A DNA stretch of 64,000 bases from Candidatus Streptomyces philanthi (lineage in GTDB: Bacteria > Actinomycetota > Actinomycetes > Streptomycetales > Streptomycetaceae): the NCBI GenBank assembly GCA_018114805.1, contig CP073042.1, positions 4,154,001 to 4,218,000 on the forward strand. The letters run 5' to 3'. The position numbers were made by a program, and so were the translations under genes. Below the pieces are notes generated by a model. The model did no database searches and was not told the origin of the DNA. It was given only the letters and a program-made list of their open reading frames with translations. Positions 29,503-37,437 of the stretch are shown piece after piece (the first letter of the stretch is position 1; each line of letters begins with the position of its first letter).

Positions 29503-30887
29503 CCGAAGGCTGCCCTTTTCTTGATCTGGCGCTGCACGGCACGGGCCCTGCGGGCCACCTTGCGCACCGTGGGGTTGCGCGGCAGGAACGAGAGGTGGGA
29601 GGGGACCGCGCCGGGCAGGCCGAGCGCGGTCAGCCGGCGGCGCTTGAAGTACCGCCAGGTGTGGGCGTTGAGCTTGGCGGAGAGGTAGCGCTCAGCGGCC
29701 GGCCGCAGGTCCGGGTAGGTCTTCGCCTGCATGGCGAAGCCGACGGCGGCGACCAGGCCGGTCAGCTCCTTGCCCGCGCGGTCGCCGGGCGGCGCCTGCC
29801 ACGCCTGGACCGCGGCGTGGTCGTCCAGGTTGGGCAGCAGAGCGTCCACGATGGTCACCGGCATGCGGTTGCTGTTCTGGTACGGCGTCAGCCGCTCCAG
29901 CAGGACCTCGGTGCCGGTACGGGCGACGGGCAGGCCGTACAGGGCGCTCGCGGTGATCAGGGCGGTGGAGAAGCAGCCGACGACGAGCGAGGGCCGGGTG
30001 CGCTGGTAGAGGACCTCGGCCAGCACCGGCGAGTCCACCACGGTCAGCTCGGCGCCGAGCATGCTTGCCTCCGTCTCCAGGAGGCGCGACCAGCGCGCCG
30101 GCGCGGTCGGGTGCGGCTTGAAGACCACCTCGCGGTGGCCGAGCCTGACCACTCCGCGCAACATCCGGACGTGCAGTTCCTCTTCCTCCTGCGGAGTGAG
30201 GATGTCGAGCGCCGACAGGTACTGGCCGAGCAGCAGCGCCGGGCCCTTGGTGCCGGGGGCCGCGTCCGGGACGGTGACCTCGGGGGAGACCCCGGAGATC
30301 TCGGCCAGCACCTTGCTGAAGTGGTCGGTGGGCACGATCTCCGACGGGACGCCGAACTCCGTCAGCAGCAGCGGCTTGAGCCCCGGGACCAGGTCCAGGT
30401 AGAGTAGCCTGCGCACGCGCGTGCCGACCAGCGGGGAGAGCTTGTTGCGGGTCGGCCCGTAGCTCATCAGGCCGTCCGCGTAGACCTCGAGCGGGGCGTT
30501 GGGGAACAGTCTGGCCACCGCGAGGGCCGGGTTGACCTGGATCGATTCGGGGACGATCTCGATGTCGTCGTCGCCCAGGCCCCACAGCAGGCGCAGGTGC
30601 CGCTCCCACAGCGGCGCGTCGTCCGCGCGCGGGGACCAGCCGCCGGGGTGGAACGGGCTGATCGTCTCGTTCCAGGACAGCACGCCGTCGAACCTGGGGC
30701 GTAGCACCTCGAAGCCGGGCATCTCGTCCAGGCTCGGGGTGGTCTCCGGGATAGCCGCGTTGTTGCTGATCAGCAGCAGTCGGCGGTCGGCCTCCGGGAA
30801 GCAGTCCGCGTCGATGGCCGCGGCCAGCGTGGCAGCGCCGTACAACGTGGACGCGAAGAAGATCTGGGTGCGGTTACGGGTGTTCAT
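29499..30887 (-). CDS. Polysialyltransferase-like glycosyltransferase (GT52/PF07388-type)
   Basis: 462 residues. Motifs of bacterial polysialyltransferases are in order: an acidic-Gly motif in VYADGLMSYGPTRN (about residue 140), the HP motif in VVFKPHPTAPARW (about 257), and the Ser-Thr motif in VVGCFSTALITASAL (about 310). These bind CMP-activated nonulosonic acid in characterised enzymes. The C-terminus is Arg/Lys-rich, suggesting membrane-surface association. It overlaps GT2 upstream by one base (TGATG) and the acyltransferase downstream by four, so the three are translationally coupled. The acceptor and linkage cannot be read from sequence. Confidence 0.78.
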   Translation of the reverse strand: MNTRNRTQIFFASTLYGAATLAAAIDADCFPEADRRLLLISNNAAIPETTPSLDEMPGFEVLRPRFDGVLSWNETISPFHPGGWSPRADDAPLWERHLRLLWGLGDDDIEIVPESIQVNPALAVARLFPNAPLEVYADGLMSYGPTRNKLSPLVGTRVRRLLYLDLVPGLKPLLLTEFGVPSEIVPTDHFSKVLAEISGVSPEVTVPDAAPGTKGPALLLGQYLSALDILTPQEEEELHVRMLRGVVRLGHREVVFKPHPTAPARWSRLLETEASMLGAELTVVDSPVLAEVLYQRTRPSLVVGCFSTALITASALYGLPVARTGTEVLLERLTPYQNSNRMPVTIVDALLPNLDDHAAVQAWQAPPGDRAGKELTGLVAAVGFAMQAKTYPDLRPAAERYLSAKLNAHTWRYFKRRRLTALGLPGAVPSHLSFLPRNPTVRKVARRARAVQRQIKKRAAFG

Positions 30888-31864
30888 CAGACCGCGACCT
30901 CCGGGCCGACGGGGCGGCGTCGCAGCTTGCGCAGCCGGGCGGCGCGATCGTAGTCCATCGCGTCCAGCGCCTCGTTCAGCACCTGCTGCGGCATCCGCTT
31001 CATCGCCGCCGCGCTCATGATGCGCAACTTACGTGCCACGGCCGGTTCAAACCTTTCAATGCCACCAAGGTGATGGGAAATGATCGCACAATAGGTGCGC
31101 ACGGCCTTCGGAAGAAAACGCGCGGCTTCCCGATCGCGCGACGTTTCCTCGATCACCTGGTCGAACGCGCGAATGAAATCGAGCTGCCGGACGTCGCCGA
31201 TCTGCGTGAGCGACGAGGCGACCCCGCGCCGGTAGAACACCCCGAGCATGCCCAGCACCGCGAACGACTTGGCCTCGCGGTGCAGTTTCCAGATCCAGGG
31301 CCGGTCCTCGGCGGTCCGCAGTCCGTCCTGGAAATGCAGCAGCCCGTCGTCCAGCAGCCGCCGGTGGTACATGCCGGCCCAGGCGAAGGCGTAGTCGACG
31401 GAGGTGGAGCGGTCGGACGGCAGGATCACGTCGCGCGGGTTGAGCACCGTGTTGCGCAGGCCGACCGGCACCCGGTGGATGGAGCGCGCGCGGTTGGTCA
31501 CCTGCACGTGGTCGGTGCGCACGAAGTCGCAACCCAAATCCTCCGTGGTGGCCAGGAGTTGTTCGTAATACCCGGGGGCGAGCCAGTCGTCCCCGTCGAG
31601 GAAGGTCAGGTACTCGCCGCGCGCCCCGTCCAGACCCGTGTTGCGCGCGGTGCCGAGCCCGCCGTTCTGTTCGTGCCGTACGAGGACCGCCCCGGGCAGG
31701 TCGCGCTCGGCGCGCTCCAGCAGTTCGGGGGTCCCGTCTTTCGAACAGTCGTCGACGAGAATGAATTCGAAGTCCTCCCGCGCGTTGGCGCGCAGACTTC
31801 TTAGTGTGTCTGGTGCGTAGGTCTGCACGTTGTAGAACGGCACGATGACGGAGAGCTTAACCAC
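30887..31864 (-). CDS. GT2 family glycosyltransferase
   Basis: 325 residues beginning MVKLSVIVPFYNVQTYAPDT, with the nucleotide-sugar fold of GT-A enzymes: ILVDDCSKDGTPELL, NGGLGTARNTGLDGARGEYL, and DGDDW as the DXD metal site. A glycosylglycerol-phosphate or teichoic-acid-type second half is possible (TAEDRPWIWKLHREA). First gene of the leftward three-gene unit, divergent across 187 bp from the plus-strand neu genes. It probably adds a sugar to the nonulosonate polymer backbone or linker. Confidence 0.85.
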   Translation of the reverse strand: MVKLSVIVPFYNVQTYAPDTLRSLRANAREDFEFILVDDCSKDGTPELLERAERDLPGAVLVRHEQNGGLGTARNTGLDGARGEYLTFLDGDDWLAPGYYEQLLATTEDLGCDFVRTDHVQVTNRARSIHRVPVGLRNTVLNPRDVILPSDRSTSVDYAFAWAGMYHRRLLDDGLLHFQDGLRTAEDRPWIWKLHREAKSFAVLGMLGVFYRRGVASSLTQIGDVRQLDFIRAFDQVIEETSRDREAARFLPKAVRTYCAIISHHLGGIERFEPAVARKLRIMSAAAMKRMPQQVLNEALDAMDYDRAARLRKLRRRPVGPEVAV

Positions 31865-32051
31865 TCGGGTGACGGTAGGTGTCCGCCCAGCATTCGTCTT
31901 GACCTATGGCCTACGAGAAGGTGAACGAAGGAAGGCGGAATGGTTAACCCGCTGCTCTCCCGGGCAGGTTCGCCAACAGTCGACATGCTGTTAACCGTTT
32001 GTTGCGTCTGTGTTGGGCCGTGACTCGCAAACCCTTCCTAGCGTCAGCGAC
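31865..32051. promoter_or_regulatory. Divergent promoter region of the nonulosonate locus
   Basis: 187 bp separate the GT2 start from the DUF6716-like start. Two GTTAAC palindromes (31943-31948, inside GGTTAACC, and 31990-31995) are 47 bp apart. They could be binding sites of a shared regulator; there is no regulator gene beside them. Confidence 0.4.
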
Positions 32052-33392
32052 GTGCCCACCCGTACCAATTCCCAGCCTCGTGTGGCCGTTCTCGCAGATT
32101 CCGACACTCGGTGGAAGTGGGGCGCGCTCACCGCACACCGCCTCACATCGGACTACCATCTCGACGGATACCTGCTGCGAGGACGCGCGACTCCCACCGC
32201 CCGTCAGCTCTCCGAGGTCGGAGTGCCCGCGGACGCCATGCGCGAGGTCACGGGCATCGAGTTTCTCCACGCGATAGAGCGTGAGCGCTACGACGCCGTG
32301 GTGCTCTCCTGTGTCGGCGGCGGGGTCCAGGCCATGCTGCACGCCCTCGGCCACGCCCTGCGCGACGCCGACCAGCGCCCGGTCCTCATCACCGGCTACG
32401 TGGGCGTCGTCTACGAGAAGCTCGCCGACGGCCTGCTACTGCGGAACGGCGCCGACATCGTGCTGGCCAACAGCTGCTACGACGCCGAGCGCTTCCGCGA
32501 AGTGTACCATGGCGTCGGCGCCGACGCCGACGTCGTCGTCGAGTGCGCGCTGCCCTTCCTCGGCGGCGACCCGTACGACGAGACCGCGCGCACCCGGCGT
32601 CCCCACACCGGTGGCACCGTCGTCTTCGCGGTCCAGCCGTCCGTGCCCGACAACCGCGCCGACCGCGCCTACCTGCTGCGCCGCGCCGTCGAGCACGCCC
32701 GCAAGCACCCCGACCGCGAGGTCCTGGTCAAGCTGCGCAGCAAGCCGGGCGAGCACACCACGCACATCGAGGAACTGCCCTACCAGAAGCTGGCCGACCG
32801 GCACGTCGGCACGCTGCCCAGCAACTTCCGGCTCGTCTACGGCCACATGGGCGAGGTTTTGGACAGCGCCGACCTGCTGGTGACGGTGAGTTCCACGGCC
32901 GCCCTCGAATCGCTGCACCGGAACATCCCCACCGCCATCCTCACCGACCTCGGCATCCGCGAGGGCCTGGGCAACCACCACTTCCTCGGCTCGGGCTGCC
33001 TGGCCTCCTGGGACCAGCTCGACGCGGGCTACCGCCCCAAGGCCGACCCGGAGTGGGTCCAGCGGCAGGGCGTGGCCGCGGCCGACGGCGCGTACGAGCA
33101 CGCCTTCGACGCCGTGCGCAACCGGCTGGAGGACCTGCTCACCGGCCCGCCGCTGCCGCCGGTCACCCCGTACTACACGGCCGTCACCGCACCCGGCTAC
33201 CTGCCGCGCGTCCTGGGCCGCTACGGCTTCCAGGCCGACGGCAGCCCGCGCCCGGGCGTCAGCGTCGAACCGCAGGACGCCTCCGGGCTCAAGCGCGTCG
33301 TCCGCAACACGATGCGCGAGGCCGCGCGCGGCGCTTACCGGCACGGCGTGCAGCGAGTGGCCCCCGTCATCCGCCGCATGGGGGAGCTGTGA
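32052..33392 (+). CDS. DUF6716-like putative glycosyltransferase of the nonulosonate locus
   Basis: 446 residues from GTG 32052; an in-frame GTG at 32010 is possible but would add weakly conserved residues. The N-terminus RVAVLADSDTRWKWGALTAH and the central LVKLRSKPGEHTTH and VTVSSTAALESLHRNIPTAI resemble the DUF6716 group of putative glycosyltransferases with a GT-B-like layout; VSSTAAL recalls the Ser-Thr motif of polysialyltransferases. It ends 186 bp before the CMP-nonulosonate synthetase. The specific transfer is unknown. Confidence 0.65.
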   Translation: MPTRTNSQPRVAVLADSDTRWKWGALTAHRLTSDYHLDGYLLRGRATPTARQLSEVGVPADAMREVTGIEFLHAIERERYDAVVLSCVGGGVQAMLHALGHALRDADQRPVLITGYVGVVYEKLADGLLLRNGADIVLANSCYDAERFREVYHGVGADADVVVECALPFLGGDPYDETARTRRPHTGGTVVFAVQPSVPDNRADRAYLLRRAVEHARKHPDREVLVKLRSKPGEHTTHIEELPYQKLADRHVGTLPSNFRLVYGHMGEVLDSADLLVTVSSTAALESLHRNIPTAILTDLGIREGLGNHHFLGSGCLASWDQLDAGYRPKADPEWVQRQGVAAADGAYEHAFDAVRNRLEDLLTGPPLPPVTPYYTAVTAPGYLPRVLGRYGFQADGSPRPGVSVEPQDASGLKRVVRNTMREAARGAYRHGVQRVAPVIRRMGEL

Positions 33393-33577
33393 CGCCCGCG
33401 TCCGGCGAGCGCACCACCGCACGGGCCCAGGAGCCGACCGCGGGCCCGGCGCCCGCGACCGAGCAGGGCCACCCCACCACCGACGCCCACCCGGCCAGGC
33501 CGCCGCGGGACCGGCAGGTCACACCGGGGACGCCCCCCACCCACCCCGGCGCGCAGCGCCACGAGCCAGGAGCCGCC

Positions 33578-34939
33578 ATGTCCACCTCGGAGCCCGCAGG
33601 ACGCGCCAGCGCGCCAGGCACAAGCACGACGGCCGAGGGCCGCGGCGGCGATCGGCCCGGCGGCGGCCGGGTCCTCGCGGTGATCCCCGCGCGCGGCGGC
33701 TCCAAGGGCGTGCCCGCCAAGAACCTCGCCGCTGTCGACGGCGTGCCGCTGGTGGCCCGCGCCGTGCGTGAGTGCCGCGCCAGCCGGCTGGTCACCGACG
33801 TCGTCGTCTCCACCGACGACCCGGGCATCGCCGCCGCGGCGCGCGGCGCTGGCGCCGACGTCATCCAGCGCCCCACCGCCATCGCCGGCGACACCGCCAC
33901 CAGCGAGGCGGCCGTGCTGCACGCCATGGACGCGCACGAGGCCGGGCACGACGGGCCCGGCAGCACGCAGTTGGTGCTGCTCGTGCAGTGCACCAGCCCG
34001 TTCATCACCCGCGAGGACATCGACGGTGTCGTGGGCGCCATCCTCGACGGCGGCGCCGACACCGCGCTGACCGTCGCCCCCTTCCACGGCTTCGTCTGGC
34101 GCGACGCGGACGAGGCCGGCGAGGCCGACGCGGGGTCGGCCACGGCCGCCCCGGCGGCCGACGGAGCGCGGGGCGCGGTGGCCGGCGGGGCCAGCGGCGG
34201 CTTCGGCGTCAACCACGACAAGTCGTTCCGTCCGCGCCGCCAGGACCGGCCGCAGGACCTGCTGGAGACCGGCGCCGCCTACGGCATGCGCGCCGACGGC
34301 TTCCGCGTCCACAAGCACCGCTTCTTCGGCCACACGGCGCTGGTACTGACCGACGCCGCGCGGGTCCTGGAGATCGACGACCCGCACGACCTGGAGCGCG
34401 CCCGCGCGCTGGCCCCGCTCCTGGACGGGCCGGGACCGAAGGCCCGCGGCGACTACCTCCCCACCCGCGACGACATCGACGCGGTGGTCATCGACTTCGA
34501 CGGCACCCAGACGGACGACAGGGTGCTGATCGACTCCGAAGGACGCGAACTCGTCGCCGTACACCGCGGCGACGAGCTCGGTATCGCGGCGATGCGCCGA
34601 GGCGGCATCCCGCTGCTGATCTTGTCCACGGAGCAGAACCCGGTCGTCGCCGCGCGGGCCCGTAAGCTGCGGGTTCCCGTACTCCACGGCATCGACCGCA
34701 AGGACCTCGCACTGAAGCAGTGGTGCGAGGAGCAGGGCATCGCGCCCGAGCGCGTGCTCTATGTCGGCAACGACGTCAACGACCTCCCGTGCTTCGGCCT
34801 CGTCGGCTGGCCCGTGGCGGTCGCTGGTGCGCACGACATCGTACGTGGCGCCGCACGCGCGGTCACCTCCACCCCCGGAGGAGACGGTGCGATCCGCGAG
34901 ATCGCCTCGTGGATTCTTGGAAAGGAACTGTCTTCATGA
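33578..34939 (+). CDS. neuA: Acylneuraminate cytidylyltransferase fused to KdsC-like HAD phosphatase
   Basis: 453 residues. Domain 1 (about 33-270) is a CMP-nonulosonate synthetase: VLAVIPARGGSKGVPAKNL for CTP, VVVSTDDPGIA, and VQCTSPFITREDIDG. Domain 2 (about 303-450) is a C0-type HAD phosphatase with VVIDFDGTQTDDR (nucleophile Asp), ILSTEQNPV, the Lys in GIDRKDLALKQW and VGNDVNDLPC for Mg. The pair matches a route in which a nonulosonate 9-phosphate is dephosphorylated and then activated with CTP. AGGAG five bases before ATG 33578 fixes the start; GTG 33389 would add 63 disordered residues. It overlaps neuB by ATGA. Confidence 0.88.
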   Translation: MSTSEPAGRASAPGTSTTAEGRGGDRPGGGRVLAVIPARGGSKGVPAKNLAAVDGVPLVARAVRECRASRLVTDVVVSTDDPGIAAAARGAGADVIQRPTAIAGDTATSEAAVLHAMDAHEAGHDGPGSTQLVLLVQCTSPFITREDIDGVVGAILDGGADTALTVAPFHGFVWRDADEAGEADAGSATAAPAADGARGAVAGGASGGFGVNHDKSFRPRRQDRPQDLLETGAAYGMRADGFRVHKHRFFGHTALVLTDAARVLEIDDPHDLERARALAPLLDGPGPKARGDYLPTRDDIDAVVIDFDGTQTDDRVLIDSEGRELVAVHRGDELGIAAMRRGGIPLLILSTEQNPVVAARARKLRVPVLHGIDRKDLALKQWCEEQGIAPERVLYVGNDVNDLPCFGLVGWPVAVAGAHDIVRGAARAVTSTPGGDGAIREIASWILGKELSS

Positions 34940-35859
34940 GCTCCACCCGCCTCCGCACCCTCGGTGCCAAGACCGCGGGGCCCGGCCAGCCGGTCTACGT
35001 CACCGGTGAGATCGGCATCAACCACAACGGTGACCTGGAGAACGCGTTCAAGCTGATCGACGTCGCCGCCGACGCCGGCTGCGACGCGGTCAAGTTCCAG
35101 AAGCGAACCCCGGAGATCTGCACCCCGCGCGACCAGTGGGACATCGAGCGCGACACCCCCTGGGGCCGGATGACGTACATCGACTACCGGCACCGCGTCG
35201 AGTTCGGCGAGTACGAGTACCGCAAGATCGACGAGCACTGCAAGAAGCGCGGCATCGACTGGTTCGCCTCCCCGTGGGACACCGATGCCGTCGCCTTCCT
35301 GGAGAAGTTCGACCTCCCGGCGCACAAGGTGGCCTCCGCCTCGCTGACCGATGACGAGCTGCTGCGCGCGCTGCGCGCCACCGGCCGCACGATCATCCTG
35401 TCGACGGGCATGTCCACGCCGAAGCAGATCCGGCACGCGGTCGAGGTGCTGGGCAGCGACAACATCCTGCTCTGCCACGCCACCTCCACCTACCCGGCCA
35501 AGGCCGAGGAGCTGAACCTGCGGGTCATCAACACCCTGCAGGCCGAGTATCCTAACGTGCCGATCGGCTACTCGGGCCACGAGACGGGCCTGCAGACCAC
35601 GCTCGCCGCGGTCGCGCTCGGCGCCACCTTCGTGGAGCGCCACATCACCCTCGACCGCGCCATGTGGGGCTCGGACCAGGCCGCCTCCGTCGAGCCGCAG
35701 GGCCTGCAGCGCCTGGTCCGCGACATCCGCACCATCGAGGATTCCCTCGGTGACGGCGTCAAGAAGGTGTACGAGAGCGAGCTGGGCCCGATGAAGAAGC
35801 TGCGCCGCGTCGCCGGCGTCATTGCCGAGTCCGAGGAGCGCGAGCCCGCCGCCGTGTGA
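34936..35859 (+). CDS. neuB: N-acetylneuraminate synthase family protein (NeuB), without SAF domain
   Basis: 307 residues with the complete NeuB TIM barrel: YVTGEIGINHNGDLENAFKL, AVKFQKRTPE, FASPWDTDAV, ILSTGMSTPKQI, CHATSTYPAKAEEL, GYSGHETGLQ and FVERHITLDRAMWGSDQAAS. It condenses phosphoenolpyruvate with a hexose (ManNAc, mannose or their 6-phosphates) to give a nine-carbon acid. Typical NeuB enzymes have 340-350 residues with a C-terminal SAF/antifreeze-like domain; here the chain stops after the barrel at EEREPAAV. With a HAD phosphatase next door, a 9-phosphate synthase is plausible. Start overlaps neuA (ATGA). Confidence 0.9.
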   Translation: MSSTRLRTLGAKTAGPGQPVYVTGEIGINHNGDLENAFKLIDVAADAGCDAVKFQKRTPEICTPRDQWDIERDTPWGRMTYIDYRHRVEFGEYEYRKIDEHCKKRGIDWFASPWDTDAVAFLEKFDLPAHKVASASLTDDELLRALRATGRTIILSTGMSTPKQIRHAVEVLGSDNILLCHATSTYPAKAEELNLRVINTLQAEYPNVPIGYSGHETGLQTTLAAVALGATFVERHITLDRAMWGSDQAASVEPQGLQRLVRDIRTIEDSLGDGVKKVYESELGPMKKLRRVAGVIAESEEREPAAV

Positions 35860-35977
35860 CCTGTGTCCACGGGCCGTGGGCACGCCGCGCCGCCTTCCGG
35901 GCCAGGCACCCGGCAACTCCCGTCGGCAGTGCGGCCTCGCCGCGAGGCGAGGCCGCCGAGAGCGTGAGGTAGACCTC

Positions 35978-37249
35978 GTGAGCTCAACCACAGGGCCGCT
36001 CAACCCTGTTCCGGAACCGACCCTCACCGCGGGTGGGGCCGGTTCCGAACGCCGCGCCCGGGCGTTGCCCGGGCGCGGCGCGTCCCCCCAGGACGCCGCC
36101 CCGGGCAGCACGCTCGCCTTCGTGGAGAGCCCGGTACAACTGTTGAATGTTCTGGAGTGGGCCCACGCTGACGCGCTGCGCGTGTCAGGAGAGACAGGCG
36201 CACTCCGCGCGTCCGGGGACGCGGCCGGCTCCGGCGCCCCGGCGGGCGTCCGGGCTGGAGGGGACACCGGTGTTGGGGCACCGGGGGACCTGACCGTCAT
36301 CGTGCTGTCGCCGCACGACCCGATGACCCGTGGCCAGCTCCGTCGGATGGCGGAGCTGGCCCGGGAAGAGGGCGTGCGGGTGCGCTGGGAGGAGGCGCGG
36401 GGCGGCGCCTCCGCGCCGCTGCGCACCATCAGCGGCCTCGCCTCGCTGCTGCGCGCCGCGGGCCGCATCGTCATCGGCGACCCGTTCTCGCGTTACGTGC
36501 AACTCCTGCTGACCATGGCCAAGGCCCGCGACCTGATCGTCGTGGACGACGGCACGGCCACCATGGAGTTCATCTCCCAACTGGCGCGCGGGGAACGCCT
36601 CGAGCGCTGGCACCGGCGCGGCAGCCGTGGCGCGCGCGACCTGGTGTTCGCGCCGGTCTCGGCGGGCGCGCGGCGCCGGTTGACGCCGGGTCAGCACCGC
36701 CGGGTCGAGGTGTTCAGCTCGATGCCGGTCGACCCGCCGCCCGGCGTCATGGTCACCTCCAACACGTTCGCCTGGACCCGGGCCCGGTTCGGCCCGCCCA
36801 GGCTGACGGGCGGCACCGACCTGGTGGGCACCTCGCTGGTGGAGACCTGCGTGGTGGACCTGGAGCGGTACCTCGAGGCGGTCACGGCGCTGACCCGGGA
36901 GCACGGGGCCACGCGCTACTTCGCGCACCGCAAGGAGGCCACCGACAAGCTGCACCGGATCAGCGTCGAGGTGGGCCTGGAGATCGTGCGGCCCGACCTC
37001 CCGCTGGAGGTGATCGCCCGGCGCGGTCCCATAGGGCGGATGATCTTGAGTTTTCCCTCGACGGTCGTGCACACGCTGCCGCTGGCGCTCGCGGGCACTG
37101 GCATCAAGGTCGCCGTCTGTGACGTCGATCCGGCCTGGCTGACCTCGAACGCCTCGCCGCGCGCCCAGGGGTTCCTGTCCGGCGTCACGGGCATCGCCCG
37201 CGACGTGCACAGACTCCCGTACGCGCCGGCTTCGCCGAGCCAGCCCTAG
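35978..37249 (+). CDS. Second polysialyltransferase-like glycosyltransferase
   Basis: 423 residues from GTG 35978, with a GTGAGGT ribosome binding site. After a variable 40-residue lead the protein reads STLAFVESPVQLLNVLEWAH, then the acidic-Gly motif DLIVVDDGTATMEF (about 187), a His in YFAHRKEATDKL (about 316) where HP is usual, and LSFPSTVVHTLPLALAGTG (about 360) as the Ser-Thr motif. This follows the polysialyltransferase layout (PF07388). It is the last gene before a strong terminator and 118 bp after neuB. It shares little obvious sequence with the 29499-30887 enzyme, so a different linkage or acceptor is likely. Confidence 0.75.
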   Translation: MSSTTGPLNPVPEPTLTAGGAGSERRARALPGRGASPQDAAPGSTLAFVESPVQLLNVLEWAHADALRVSGETGALRASGDAAGSGAPAGVRAGGDTGVGAPGDLTVIVLSPHDPMTRGQLRRMAELAREEGVRVRWEEARGGASAPLRTISGLASLLRAAGRIVIGDPFSRYVQLLLTMAKARDLIVVDDGTATMEFISQLARGERLERWHRRGSRGARDLVFAPVSAGARRRLTPGQHRRVEVFSSMPVDPPPGVMVTSNTFAWTRARFGPPRLTGGTDLVGTSLVETCVVDLERYLEAVTALTREHGATRYFAHRKEATDKLHRISVEVGLEIVRPDLPLEVIARRGPIGRMILSFPSTVVHTLPLALAGTGIKVAVCDVDPAWLTSNASPRAQGFLSGVTGIARDVHRLPYAPASPSQP

Positions 37250-37266
37250 CCTGGTCGCGGTCCCAC

Positions 37267-37293
37267 GGTCCGCTCACCCTGGGTGAGCGGACC
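37267..37293. terminator. Strong hairpin ending the nonulosonate operon
   Basis: Perfect 12-bp arms GGTCCGCTCACC and GGTGAGCGGACC with a 3-nt loop, 18 bp after the stop of the second polysialyltransferase-like gene. Confidence 0.88.
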
Positions 37294-37437
37294 GCCGTTC
37301 GACGGGCGGACTTAAACAGCGTTCATACCCCACCGGGTCGCCACTCATGCGACCAGCGGCCCGATTTTCTTCCCCTGACGGGCTGAACTTTTTTGATCGC
37401 CGCGCAGTTGGCCCGCGTGGCGTTTTACGCTGCACGC

